Assembly (NCBI GenBank): GCA_950097015.1
Contig: CATNEN010000037.1
Location: 992,001-1,056,000, forward strand
Length of the DNA stretch: 64,000 nucleotides
Direction: 5' to 3'
Source: Macrostomum hystrix
Lineage: Eukaryota; Platyhelminthes; Macrostomidae
Below are positions 47,901 to 58,863 of the stretch, piece after piece. Each line of letters begins with the position of its first letter. Within the stretch, counting starts at the first letter, position 1. The notes under the pieces are model-generated. The model saw nothing but the letters and a program-made list of their open reading frames with translations, had not been told where the DNA came from and ran no database searches. Position numbers and translations under genes: made by a program.

Positions 47901-50900
47901 TGAGCCGTTGGACGGAGGCGCGCGACTCGCCGCGGAAATGCCGATCTACGAACAGCTTGCCCAGCGGATATCTGTACAGACTGTTGACCGACTTCACGCA
48001 GCGCTGCCAAGGACTCTCGGAGCCGTGCACGCCTCGAAGGCGGCTAATAAGGGACGTGGCAATATGGTTGGCCTGCGGCGTGGTGAAGGGCAGGAACGAC
48101 CAAATGGCTCGCAGCAGCAGGTAGTTGTTGGCGAGGCTGCCGGTGAGAATGTGAAGGGCAGGTTATTATTGACAGCAACCGCTTATTGGCTTTTTAAGAA
48201 ATATTAGCACTGCATTCTTTTGCATTGATCTGGATAGATGGAATTGAACAGAGGGGGGGAACGAGGAGTACCGATGCTGGGGGAAGAGAAACAAGAGAGG
48301 GAGAGCGGAGAGAGGGAGGCAAAGTGAGAGAGGGGGCGAGAGGGGGAGACGGAGTTGGAGAGAGGCGAGATGGAGGGGTAGAGAGGGGAGATAGAAAGAG
48401 GGGGAAAGAGGGGAAAGGGAGGGGAGAAAGGAAGATAGAAAGTGAGTGGCGATCTTGGAAACGAGATCAGCGAGTGCTGAAATGGAAAGAGGGGGGATGA
48501 GAAAGGGAAAGAGGGGTTGAGAAAGGGAAAGAGGGGGATGAGAAAGGGAAAGAGGGGGATGAGAGAGGGAGAGAGTGGGTTGAGAGAGGGAAAGGGGGGT
48601 TTGAGAGAGGGAAAGAGGGGGTTGAGAGAGGGAAAGAGGGGTTTGAGAGAGGGAAAGGGGGGTTGAGAGAGGGAAAGAGGCGTTTGAGAGAGGGAAAGGG
48701 GGGTTGAGAGAGGGAAAGGGGGGTTGAGAGAGGGAAAGGGGGGTTGAGAGAGGGAAAGAGGGGTTGAGAGAGGGAAAGGGGGGTTTGAGAGAGGGAAAGA
48801 GGGGGTTGAGAGAGGGAAAGAGGGGTTTGAGAGAGGGAAAGGGGGGTTGAGAGAGGGAAAGGGGGGTTGAGAGAGGGAAAGAGGCGTTTGAGAGAGGGAA
48901 AGGGGGGTTGAGAGAGGGAAAGGGGGGTTGAGAGAGGGAAAGGGGGGTTGAGAGAGGGAAAGAGGGGTTGAGAGAGGGAAAGGGGGGTTTGAGAGAGGGA
49001 AAGAGGGGGTTGAGAGAGGGAAAGAGGGGTTTGAGAGAGGGAAAGGGGGGTTGAGAGAGGGAAAGGGGGGTTGAGAGAGGGAAAGAGGCGTTTGAGAGAG
49101 GGAAAGGGGGGTTGAGAGAGGGAAAGAGGGGTAATACCCTCGAGCCCCCAGGCACTGATAAGATGAAAAGGAAGGCACCTATTCAAATTAAAAGGAAACT
49201 AATTTAATTCTTGTCGAAATAATTTAACCAGCGCCAGATTTACCGTGTCTGCTGTGGACTTTTCGCGAGATCATTAATTAATGTGCAGAGGTGATCAAAG
49301 TACGGCTTATCGTAGATATTAACTGGCGTATCGTCATTAAGATTGTAGTTGGAGTTCTCCAGTACAGTTCTCAGCAGGTCCGTCCAGTTTATCTGCAGCG
49401 CATGTGAGACAGCAGTGAGATTAGATAACAGAAATTGTAAAATTCTGGTGCGATTAGATAATAAAATAATAAAATAATGGTCAGATTAGATAATAAAATA
49501 ATATAATAATGGTGAGATTAGATAACAGAAATTGTAAAATTCTAGTGAGATTAGATAACAGAAATTGTAAAATTCTGGTGAGATTAGATAACAGAAATAG
49601 TAAAATTCTGGTGAGATTAGATAACAGAAATAGTAAAATTCTGGTGAGATTAGATAACAGAAATTGTAAAATTCTGGTGAGATTAGATAATAAAATAATA
49701 TAATAATGGTGAGATTAGATAATAAAGATTGTAAAATACTGGTGAGATTAGATAACAAAGATTGCGACGCAAGATAGATGAGATTAGGTATCAGTGATTG
49801 AAGCAGACAGGTGAGATTAGGTGTTAGTGATTGAAGCAGACAGGTGAGATTAGGTATCAGTGATTGAAGCAGACAGGTGAGATTAGGTTGAAATAGACAG
49901 GTGAGATTAGGTATCAGTGATTGAAGCAGACAGGTGAGATTAGGTATCAGTGATTGAAGCAGACAGGTGAGATTAGGTATCAGTGATTGAAGCAGACAGG
50001 TGAGATTAGGTTGAAATAGACAGGTGAGATTAGATAGGAGACGGAAACACTTACGCAGGGAAAATTCGCCATCAGGTCTCTGACGGAAGCGTTGACAATT
50101 TGCAGCGTGTCTCGTCTCCTCCACTCTGGCAGGGAGAACTGCGGCAGATGCATGTCAGTGGTATCGGATATAGCGCAGGCTGGCATGCTTGCTTTGAACT
50201 GACAATCAAGTCTTCGATGCGATTTTGTTAGTGTTTTAATGTTCAGGGTGTGTTAAATCCTCCGGAAGGGTCTGATCTTTTTCCAGATCCTCAAATAAGG
50301 ACAAAACTCTTCCCAGGTCCTCAGATCGGTTCTCAACTCTTCCCAAGTCCCCAGATTGGGTCTCAACTCTTCCCAAGTCCCCAGATTGGGTCTCAACTCT
50401 TCCCAGGTCCTCAGATTGGGTCTCAACTCTTCCCAGGTCCTCAGATTGGGTCTCAACTCTTCCCAGGTCCTCAGATTGGGTCTCAACTCTTCCCAGGTCC
50501 TCAGATCGGTCCTCAACTCTTCCCAGGTCCTCAAATCGGTTCTCAACTCTTCCCAGGTCCTCAGATCGGGTCTCAACTCTTCCCAGGTCCTCAAATCGGT
50601 TCTCAACTCTTCCCAGGTCCTCATATTGGGTCTCAACTCTTCCCAGGTCCTGAGATCAGTTCTCAACTCTTCCCAGGTCCTGAGATCAGTTCTCAACTCT
50701 TCCCAGGTCCTCAGATTGGGTCTCAACTCTTCCCAGGTCCTCAGATCGGGTCTCAACTCTTCCCAGGTCCAGAGATCAGTTCTCAACTCTTCCCAGGTCC
50801 TCAGATCGGGTCTCAACTCTTCCCAGGTCCTCAGATCAGTTCTCAACTCTTCCCAGGTCCTGAGATCAGTTCTCAACTCTTCCCAGGTCCTCAGATCGGG

Positions 50901-53900
50901 TCTCAACTCTTCCCAGGTCCTCAGATCGGTTCTCAACTCTTCCCAGGTCCTGAGATCAGTTCTCAACTCTTCCCAGGTCCTCAGATCGGTTCTCAACTCT
51001 TCCCAGGTCCTCAGATCGGGTCTCAACTCTTCCCAGGTCCTCAGATCAGTTCTCAACTCTTCCCAGGTCCTGAGATCAGTTCTCAACTCTTCCCAGGTCC
51101 TCAGATCGGTTCTCAACTCTTCCCAGGTCCTGAGATCAGTTCTCAACTCTTCCCAGGTCCTCAGATCGGTTCTCAACTCTTCCCAGGTCCTCAGATCGGT
51201 TCTCAACTCTTCCCAGGTCCTCAGATTGGGTCTCAACTCTTCCCAGGTCCTGAGATCAGTTCTCAACTCTTCCCAGGTCCTCAGATCGGTTCTCAACTCT
51301 TCCCAGGTCCTCAGATCGGGTCTCAACTCTTCCCAGGTCCTCAGATCAGTTCTCAACTCTTCCCAGGTCCTGAGATCAGTTCTCAACTCTTCCCAGGTCC
51401 TCAGATCGGTTCTCAACTCTTCCCAGGTCCTGAGATCAGTTCTCAACTCTTCCCAGGTCCTCAGATCGGTTCTCAACTCTTCCCAGGTCCTCAGATCGGT
51501 TCTCAACTCTTCCCAGGTCCTCAGATTGGGTCTCAACTCTTCCCAGGTCCTGAGATCAGTTCTCAACTCTTCCCAGGTCCTCAGATCGGGTCTCAACTCT
51601 TCCCAGGTCCTGAGATCAGTTCTCAACTCTTCCCAGGTCCTCAGATCGGTTCTCAACTCTTCCCAGGTCCTCAGATCGGTTCTCAACTCTTCCCAGGTCC
51701 TCAGATCAGTTCTCAACTCTTCCCAGGTCCTCAGATCGGGTCTCAACTCTTCCCAGGTCCTCAGATCGGGTCTCAACTCTTCCCAGGTCCTCAGATCGGT
51801 TCTCAACTCTTCCCAGGTCCTCAGATCGGGTCTCAACTCTTCCCAGGTCCTCAGATCGTTCCTGCCTGATCATTTTCTGTTTGCGACTGTGAACCTAATC
51901 AATATGGTCTCGCAACGGATTCGAGCTCTCGATCTCTGGCACTTTACCTTAGCGATGTTTCGCTCCAACTCGACAATGTCGGCGGCGTCCCCGGAGCTCA
52001 TATTCAGGCCGAACAAGCGCGCAATGTCGAGCAGAGAGTCGCTCAGTGCCTGAAGGTTAGCGGTTCGATTCTCGGCGTAGTCGTCTCTGAGCAGTAGGGT
52101 GTGCGGCTGGCTCAGGTGCACCGCCCGTCGCTTCGAGTTGAACGCGTCGACCATGACGCCAAGGCTGAAGAATGGCGGCATTTCCCAGTGGGCCACGGAG
52201 AAGGCGACTGCTCGGCGTAAGCCATCGCTCAGGTCCCAGCCACCGGATCTGTAGGCCTCCGAGGTGGCGTTGTAGGCCGACCATGGCCCGACCGGGGCCA
52301 GAAGGTCCAGGAGTGGCTGCACGCCGACGGCCTCGCGGGCGGTGTCGTTCATGCAGGACAGGTAGAGAGCGGCCGCGTTGGCCTCCAGCTCCGTCTCGAC
52401 GTCGGCGTTGGCGGCGAAGTAAGGCGAAGCGGACTCTAGACGATGAAAAAGAAAGTTTTTAATAGATGTGCTGGCCATGAGACGCAAAATCAGAAAGTTG
52501 AAACACGCTTAATCCGCTATGATCCCAAAACTGACCACGTTAATCGATTCTTATCCCTATATGCAAACATGCTAATCCTCTGATCCCAAAACTAAAACAT
52601 GCTAATCCTCTCTGATCCAAAACTAGAACATGCTAATCCGCTCTGATCCCTAGATGAAACCATGCTAATCCGCTCTGATCCCTAGATGAAACCATGCTAA
52701 TCCGCTCTGATCCCTAGATGAAACCATGCTAATCCGCTCTGATCCCTAGATGAAACCATGCTAATCCGCTCTGATCCCTAGATGAAACCATGCTAATCCG
52801 CTCTGATCCCTAGATGAAACCATGCTAATCCGCTCTGATCCCTAGATGAAACCATGCTAATCCGCTCTGATCCCTAGATGAAACCATGCTAATCCGCTCT
52901 GATCCCTAGATGAAACCATGCTAATCCGCTCTGATCCCTAGATGAAACCATGCTAATCCGCTCTGATCCTTGATGAAACCATGCTAATCCGCTCTGATCC
53001 CTAGATGAAACCATGCTAATCCGCTCTGATCCCTAGATGAAACCATGCTAATCCGCTCTGATCCCTAGATGAAACCATGCTAATCCGCTCTGATCCCTAG
53101 ATGAAACCATGCTAATCCGCTCTGATCCCTTGATGAAACCATGCTAATCTGCTCTGATCCCTAGATGAAACCATGCTAATCCGCTCTGATCCCTAGATGA
53201 AACCATGTTAATCCGCTCTGATCCCTAGATGAAACCATGCTAATCCACTCTGATCCCTAGATGAAACCATGCTAATCCGCTCTGATCCCTAGATGAAACC
53301 ATGCTAATCCGCTCTGATCCCTAGATGAAACCATGCTAATCCGCTCTGATCCCTAGATGAAACCATGCTAATCCACTCTGATCCCCAGCTTACCCAGCAG
53401 GCTGCGCAGCAGGATCTCGTTGGCGCTGGACTGCACGCTGAAGACATTCACCCGATGCCTGCCAGCCGGTATGGCCATTCGCTGGCGGAATGAGCCGCAG
53501 GCGAATTCGTAGAAATCATCGCACGGGTCCGCGGACTCGTTCATGTTGGACAGCAGCCGAGCTGTGAGCTGAACGCACACCGGATGCGTGCAGGTGTCTG
53601 CCAAATTGGAGTTATAAATAAATCCTAAAAAATGGGATCTCCGCTGCTAATTTGACCTAAATAAATGACTAGCAACTATTAAAAAGACTAGATCACAATA
53701 GTAACAAAACCTTAAATGAAGATTGGCACTTGAAGGGTTATTCATTTTGTAAGCCTCGTTTGTATTACGAGATAGTTAAAGAGCAAATCGAGGAGAAAAT
53801 CGTCAGATTCTACTATATGATAGGCAAAATAGCAGGGGCAAATGCCTCTGTCAATTAGCCCAGATGTCACTGCCTAAATCGACAGAGCAACAGCCGCCCG

Positions 53901-55019
53901 GCCCTTACTTGACAGCTATTTTCTTTTTAAATCGAAAGAAGAAGAGATCAAAGTCTTTAAAAGTCTTGAAACCGCCTACAGAGATGTTGCGAGATAGAGA
54001 AGAGACAAAAATAGAACAATTTAGCGTTTTCCCACATCCTCGTTAAGATTCCCTCGAAGGACATACACATAATTCAATTGATTGCCCCGCTAAAAACATG
54101 AAGAATAGGGACAGAGGCAGAAAAAATGACACAGAGGTCAAAAGAAAGGGACTGAGATAGTGGAAATGAGAAGGATAGAGAGGGTGAGAAAGCGAAGGAT
54201 AGATAGGGTGAGAATGAGAAGAATAGAGAGATTGAGAATGAGAAGGATAGAGAGGGTGAGAAAGCGAAGGATAGATAGGGTGAGAATGAGAATAATAGAT
54301 AGGGTGAGAATGAGAAGGATAGAGAGGGAGAGAATGAGAAGGATAGAGAGGGAGAGAATGAGAAGGATAGAGATGGTGAGAATTAGAAGGATAGAGAGGG
54401 TGAGATTTGGAAGGAGAGAGAGGGTGAAAATGAGAAGGATAGAGAGATTGAGAATGAAAAGGATAGATAGGGTGAGAATGAGAAGGATAGATAGGGTGAG
54501 AATGAGAAGGATAGATAGGGTGAGAATGAGAAGGAGAGAGAGGGTGAGAATGAGAAGGAGAGAGAGGGTGAGAATGAGAAGGATAGAGAGTCCACTTGAG
54601 TCCACTCGGTCACAAGTCTCAAGCGTTACCAGTGGGTTACAATCTGCCAGCAAGGCGATGTAATCAAGCAGGAATTCAGCTATTCATTCCTCACTATTAG
54701 GCCCAGTATTTGCGGCTGACGTGGATTCGGCCAACTGTCTTTGCGTGGCAGCCGCTGATGCATTAGCATTGTATAGCAGACAGGCCAGAACCAGCACAAT
54801 CATTGCCAGAACGCACACAGCGGTGAGAGCCACCTTCTCAAGGTAGCTGAGCTGCTTCAACAGCCTGGCTAGTCGACGCAGGACGCTGACAGAACCCGAG
54901 GCGGCGGTGACAGCGGCTGCCGAGTCTTCGCTGTGCGCTATGACCATCGGGCTGACTGGGCCATTTCCACAGCCGCTGACTCCGCTTGCTTTGTCCAGGT
55001 TCGGGCTAGTGTATTTCAT
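44936..55019 (-). CDS. Neprilysin-like M13 zinc metallopeptidase, ten exons
   Basis: A type II membrane ectopeptidase expected to cleave extracellular peptides. Exons (minus strand) are 55019-54695, 53597-53394, 52435-51948, 50138-50055, 49392-49244, 48136-47671, 46492-46188, 46045-45943, 45336-45241 and 45112-44936. All join in frame to about 798 residues. An N-terminal cytosolic tail precedes one membrane segment (about 63-83). The ectodomain starts with CTHPVCVQ and has DPCDDFYEFACGSF and YLSCMND. The active-site region has NAYYSP, then VIGHEITHGFDD (His634, Glu635, His638) and GESIADNGG (Glu695 zinc ligand, Asp699). The usual Asn of GENIAD is Ser here. The C-terminus ARMNPTEKCTVW is family-typical. 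Catalytic and structural residues appear intact, so it should be active. Seven of its nine introns carry distinct tandem arrays. Confidence 0.95.
45360..45605. repeat. 19-bp minisatellite in neprilysin intron 8
   Basis: About 13 copies of gagacaagttcaaggtcgc (cac and gaggc variants) are present. A stray ggtcaaggtcgcgagacgag copy sits near 45745. Confidence 0.95.
46565..47515. repeat. 30-bp minisatellite in neprilysin intron 6
   Basis: About 32 copies of a 30-bp unit (core tctaaggatctgggaagatt) are present with a tctgagg/gaccaca variant. It is stop-free on the minus strand, giving a spurious 301-codon frame. Confidence 0.97.
48250..49132. repeat. Polypurine minisatellite in neprilysin intron 5, with 204-bp higher-order unit
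   Basis: Copies of gttgagagagggaaaggggg (about 20 bp) are preceded by irregular purine-rich DNA. A rare gaggcgtttg variant recurs at about 48681, 48885 and 49089. This gives an exact 204-bp higher-order period. The plus strand is almost all purine. Confidence 0.96.
49410..50035. repeat. Two adjoining repeats in neprilysin intron 4
   Basis: A left block (about 49410-49765) has a 33-bp unit, gtgagattagataacagaaa plus ttgtaaaattctg. A right block (about 49780-50035) has ggtatcagtgattgaagcag plus acaggtgagatta. Both share gtgagatta, so the right block likely derives from the left or the reverse. Confidence 0.95.
50285..51860. repeat. 30-bp minisatellite in neprilysin intron 3
   Basis: About 52 copies of a 30-bp unit (core tctcaactcttcccaggtcc) are present with tcagatcgg, tcagattgg and tgagatcag variants in repeating blocks. 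All frames stay open for more than 500 codons on both strands. This is repeat-derived and not a gene. Confidence 0.97.
52515..53385. repeat. 32-bp minisatellite in neprilysin intron 2
   Basis: About 27 copies of a unit with core catgctaatccgctctgatc are present. Divergent, shorter copies lie at the left edge (52515-52620), and the array stops abruptly at the exon 2 donor side. Confidence 0.97.
54155..54600. repeat. 24-bp purine-rich minisatellite in neprilysin intron 1
   Basis: About 18 copies of gagaaggatagagagggtga plus gaat are present. Being a multiple of three, it stays open on both strands. Confidence 0.96.
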
Positions 55020-56720
55020 TGTTTACTCTTTGTTTATATAATCCTTGTTGCTTCAAAAAATAGAGATTAGTTAGATAAGTAGGTTATATATTATAAGTGT
55101 CATGCCTGATATCGGAGGTGTGATTTGTGATATGAGAGTTGGGATGTGTGATTTCGGAAGTTTGATTTCTGATATCGATGGTGTGTGTGTGGATGGGTCA
55201 AATATTGGCTGCGATACACAATACTTCACATAGAAATATAATATGTCAAGAAAGGAAGTAATGTCAATCAACATCAACTAAATGCATAGCACAGTCAGGC
55301 AGCTAAATGACACTTGGCTGTTCGCTTGCTCTCTATAGTCAATTTTTTTTAGATCTACTCGTAGTTTAGTGAAACTATATTAGTCTATCAGAAGATACAA
55401 GATAGAAAAAAAGTTTTTTTCTGACTCTGATTACTTGCCAGTGTGCAATCAAAGCAGGACTGAAAACCTTCGCATGTGTTAATAAAAATTAATGATATAT
55501 CATTTCAGCAGGTGGTTGACTAAATTTGATACTCTAAAATACGATAAAGAAAGACGGAAAACATGTCTTGGTATAACATTTTTTGCCTTAGGAAATGATC
55601 TATTTACGAAAACATTATAGATCAGACAGAATTGCGTCCGTACGATCTTGATCAGTCGAAATAACAGCCCAAAATATATATTCTATCAATAAATCTTTGA
55701 GCGCTGAAATTAAAGTCATATCATACACTCCTGCTATTACCGGCGTTTATTTATTATACGTTAATTTATTTATTTTGTTTATTTGTATATTTATTTAAAA
55801 TATACTATGTATTTTGTGTTTTTTCTTCTGTCATTCGAGCAATTACTAGTTCCACATTTATTAAGTTGTGTTTTGGGTATGAAAAAGAAACCATGTTAAT
55901 GTAATAATGAAAAAAATTTTACACATTCTATTGGATGAAACATTTCTTTGTATTTTTTGTTAATATGAATGTGAATAGGAAAGTAAATTGTTGAAAGCCT
56001 CACAATATATCGACAAACTTAAAAAATCTCATTAGTAAAATGCAAAAATATATATTGTTAAAAATATCTAGTCTCAATATAAAGACTTAACGTATATATT
56101 TTAAGTTAATATTAATAATAGTAAATTAACACTATTCCGGCTAATAATGATTCGTGTTACATTAAGTTAACTTTGACTCATAATTCATAAATAAGCTTCC
56201 TAATACTTCAAAGCTCACTATAAATCTAAAATGGGATTTAAAATATTTTAAAGAAGTCACCTCTTTGCCACTTTAGCCACAAATTGACATTAACAAAAAA
56301 AGTGCAAAACTTTTCTACTATTGCTTTCTTTATTTTTATGTTGCTCGAAGATTGACAAATGATACACAAATTGATTAATAAATATTATAATAAGAATAGT
56401 CAAAAGATGAATCTGAATAACAATATTCAAAAGCTGAATAAAACTAAATGATTCAAAAGCAAAAGTCTATTTTAGACACTCTCATTCTAATTTTTTTAGC
56501 CCTGAACAGTAGAAACTTTTGAAATGGCAACACTTTAATTATCGTGTCACGCGTAACTTAAGAAATTGGCGCCATTCTCTGTTTTTAACTTAGGCTATTT
56601 TATTCTAAATACGTTTTTTCAACTGCTTTGAGCAAATTTTAAAGAAGTTTTCACGTCTGATTTTGTTTGAAATTGAAAATCCGGATTTGTTTAAAATTGA
56701 CGAGCTGAATTTACGGGTGC
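55020..56720. other. AT-rich upstream region of the neprilysin gene
   Basis: Presumed promoter and intergenic DNA, very AT-rich between 55.7 and 56.5 kb. No confident promoter motif or gene is recognised. A loose repeat of atatcggaggtgtga-like phrases occurs around 55105-55185. Confidence 0.4.
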
Positions 56721-56721
56721 T

Positions 56722-56851
56722 GGTCATTTCGTCAACTGCCAGTTCGTCAACTTGATTGAGGAATTGACCAACATTTTAAGGTGGTCTCACTTGCAGTTGA
56801 CGAAATGACCAAGGTTTTAGATTGGTTCATTAGTCAGTTGACGAAATGACC
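56722..56851. mobile_element. Small inverted-repeat element (GGTCATTTCGTCAACTG)
   Basis: A 17-bp sequence at 56722-56738 occurs in perfect reverse complement at 56794-56810 and again at 56835-56851. A partial copy, cagttcgtcaac, lies at 56740. The structure is a miniature inverted-repeat element or a transposon end. Its proximity to the MULE remnant suggests, but does not show, a link. Confidence 0.6.
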
Positions 56852-57149
56852 TGAGAATGTTAGTTACTTCGTCAAATGGCTAGCTACAGTTTGCAAATGT
56901 CATAACATGTACATAACATTACCTTTGTTATTATTACTTATTATCCGGAACGTTCTCTATTAGTTTGTGTACGTATGCAGCAAGCGTGCCGCTACAAAGG
57001 CAATAATCTTTCACGCTTTCTATCTTCCACTCTTCTTCTTCGACTACTTCTGAGTGAATGCAGGGAGAAAAGCTGGTAAAACATGGTAAGAGCCCATGCA
57101 GTGCGGCTTATTTTTAATTTACTCTGGCAATACCGAAGCTTGTCCACTC

Positions 57150-57480
57150 TAAACTGACTCCTCTCAATCCATCTTCGCACCCACCCCACAAACTGACAAC
57201 GTGCCCTGTCTCTGTAACTTGAACCAGGGCCCCTCGCGCTGACACCTTTTCTCTTAAGCTGACAACGTGCGCCCTGTCTCTTTTACTTAAACCAGCGCCC
57301 CTCGCGTTGACACATGTTCTCTCAATCCGTCTTCGCACCCACCCCCCAAACTGACAACGTGCCCTGTCTCTGTAACTTGAACCAGAGCCCCTCGTGCTGA
57401 CACCTGTTCTCTTAAGCTGACAACGTGCGCCCTGTCTCTTTTACTTGAACCAGCGCCCCTCGCGTTGACACGTTCTCTCA
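57150..57480. repeat. 158-bp tandem repeat with ~79-bp subunits
   Basis: The block starting ctctcaatcc at 57161 recurs at 57319. Within each block, similar halves share tgacaacgtgc, cctgtctct, acttgaaccag and cccctcgcg. The repeat sits directly upstream of the MULE remnant. Confidence 0.85.
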
Positions 57481-57584
57481 ATCTCTCAATGCGAATTAGC
57501 ACCTTGTCTTATCCTCAACTATCATGTCTCAACAACCCCACCAGCCAAACAAATCCGTATTCCCACCAGCCAGGTTTAAGTGCC

Positions 57585-58863
57585 CGGCTTCTGCCATTGA
57601 AGACAGTCAGGGCAACGTTCGAAGCGGCTAAGCGGCTAACATCTGCGAAGCACGAGTGCGTGAGGAAATGAAGCACCGATTGGTCGCCGAGATCAAGGAG
57701 GAGGCGAAGCGGCACTGCTTCAGATCGGCTGCAGCAATCGTGGAGGCGAAGTTGCTGGAGACCGGGGACATTGGCCCAGTGGTACCCGGCATCAATCAGC
57801 TGGTGCAAATTGCCAATCGGTCTCGTGAGGTTGGGCGCCCGCAGCCTCCAGTCGATCTCCAGTTTGCACTGGCCTTGGATCATCTGCCTCCGAATTTTCT
57901 CCGCAGCGATGTCCGAGTCGAAGGCTCAGGCAAGCGTCATCTGCTTCTTTACACATCCAACCAGATCGAGTTGCTCGTCTGCCGCAGTTTGTGGTTTCTG
58001 GACGGCACCTTCGATGTCGTTCATGCCGCATTCAAGCAGCTGTACTCGGTGCACTGCTACATCCGACAGGGAGCGACAATCAAGCAGGTTCCTCTGGCCT
58101 TCGCACTAATGTCAGGTAAGTCGGTAAATGACTACACTGCCGTCTTCTCTGCACTGAAACAGGGACTGGGCAACTCGACGCCGGAGGTCTGTGTCATGGA
58201 CTTCGAAGCTGCGGCATGGCAGGCTTTCGGTCCGTGTTTCCGGCTGCAAGGTTCCAGCGCTGCCTGTTTCACTTCGCGCAGGCGATATTTCGTCGCTTGC
58301 AGCACCTGGGCCTGCAGCAGGCCTATCTAACAGATCCTGGCACCCGCGACTTCGCGCTCCCCTACCTGCCGGCCGAGCACATGGGCGAGGGTCTGGCGCA
58401 GATCGTTGCTGGTGTGCACGCGCCACTGCTGCTGGACCTGGCCGAGTACGTGAGCGCAACCTGGCTGTCGAACCCGGTCCACGGAGTCCACGAAGTCAGT
58501 GTGTACGGCCAGTCAATACGTACCAACAACGAGGTCGAGGGCTGGCACCGGAGACTCAAGCAGCGGGCCGAGAGAGTGCAGTTGACGCTCTACCCACTTA
58601 TGCACCTGCTGCACATGGAGGCCAAGCTCTTGCACTGTAAATTAGCATTCAACTTTGCGTTGCATCATACTGGATTTCATACGTATATAGTCTCAGCATC
58701 CCATACCGTACTCCCCCGATTTTATCATGTGCATCTTCATCACCGTCAGGACTCCATCTTCCGCTGGGGGACTGATGTAGTGACCTTAATTCGCGAAACT
58801 TCTGTACGATATTCAATTGACCTTCGAGAACATTCTATACAGTACGAAAACATCGATTTCTAG
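57585..58863 (+). pseudogene. MULE-type transposase, frameshifted
   Basis: The frame from 57656 encodes LWFLDGTFDVVHAAFKQLYS and VPLAFALMSGKSVNDYTAVF, then VMDFEAAA. These are the MULE transposase catalytic core with its DGTF and DFE acids. At about 58210-58240 homology shifts to the next frame (CLFHFAQAIFRRLQHLGLQQ, NNEVEGWHRRLKQR) and continues to the stop at 58863. An N-terminal break near 57630-57670 is likely, because a coding-like frame ending HECVRK overlaps the new one. The usual FLYWCH-type zinc finger is not seen. Two frame breaks make it a non-functional copy unless they are sequencing errors. GC-rich codons contrast with AT-rich flanks. Confidence 0.85.

Noticed and set aside
50250-51869. 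Very long open frames (over 500 codons) on both strands
   Set aside because: They are products of a 30-bp stop-free tandem repeat inside neprilysin intron 3; all frames stay open equally and peptides are pure repeats.
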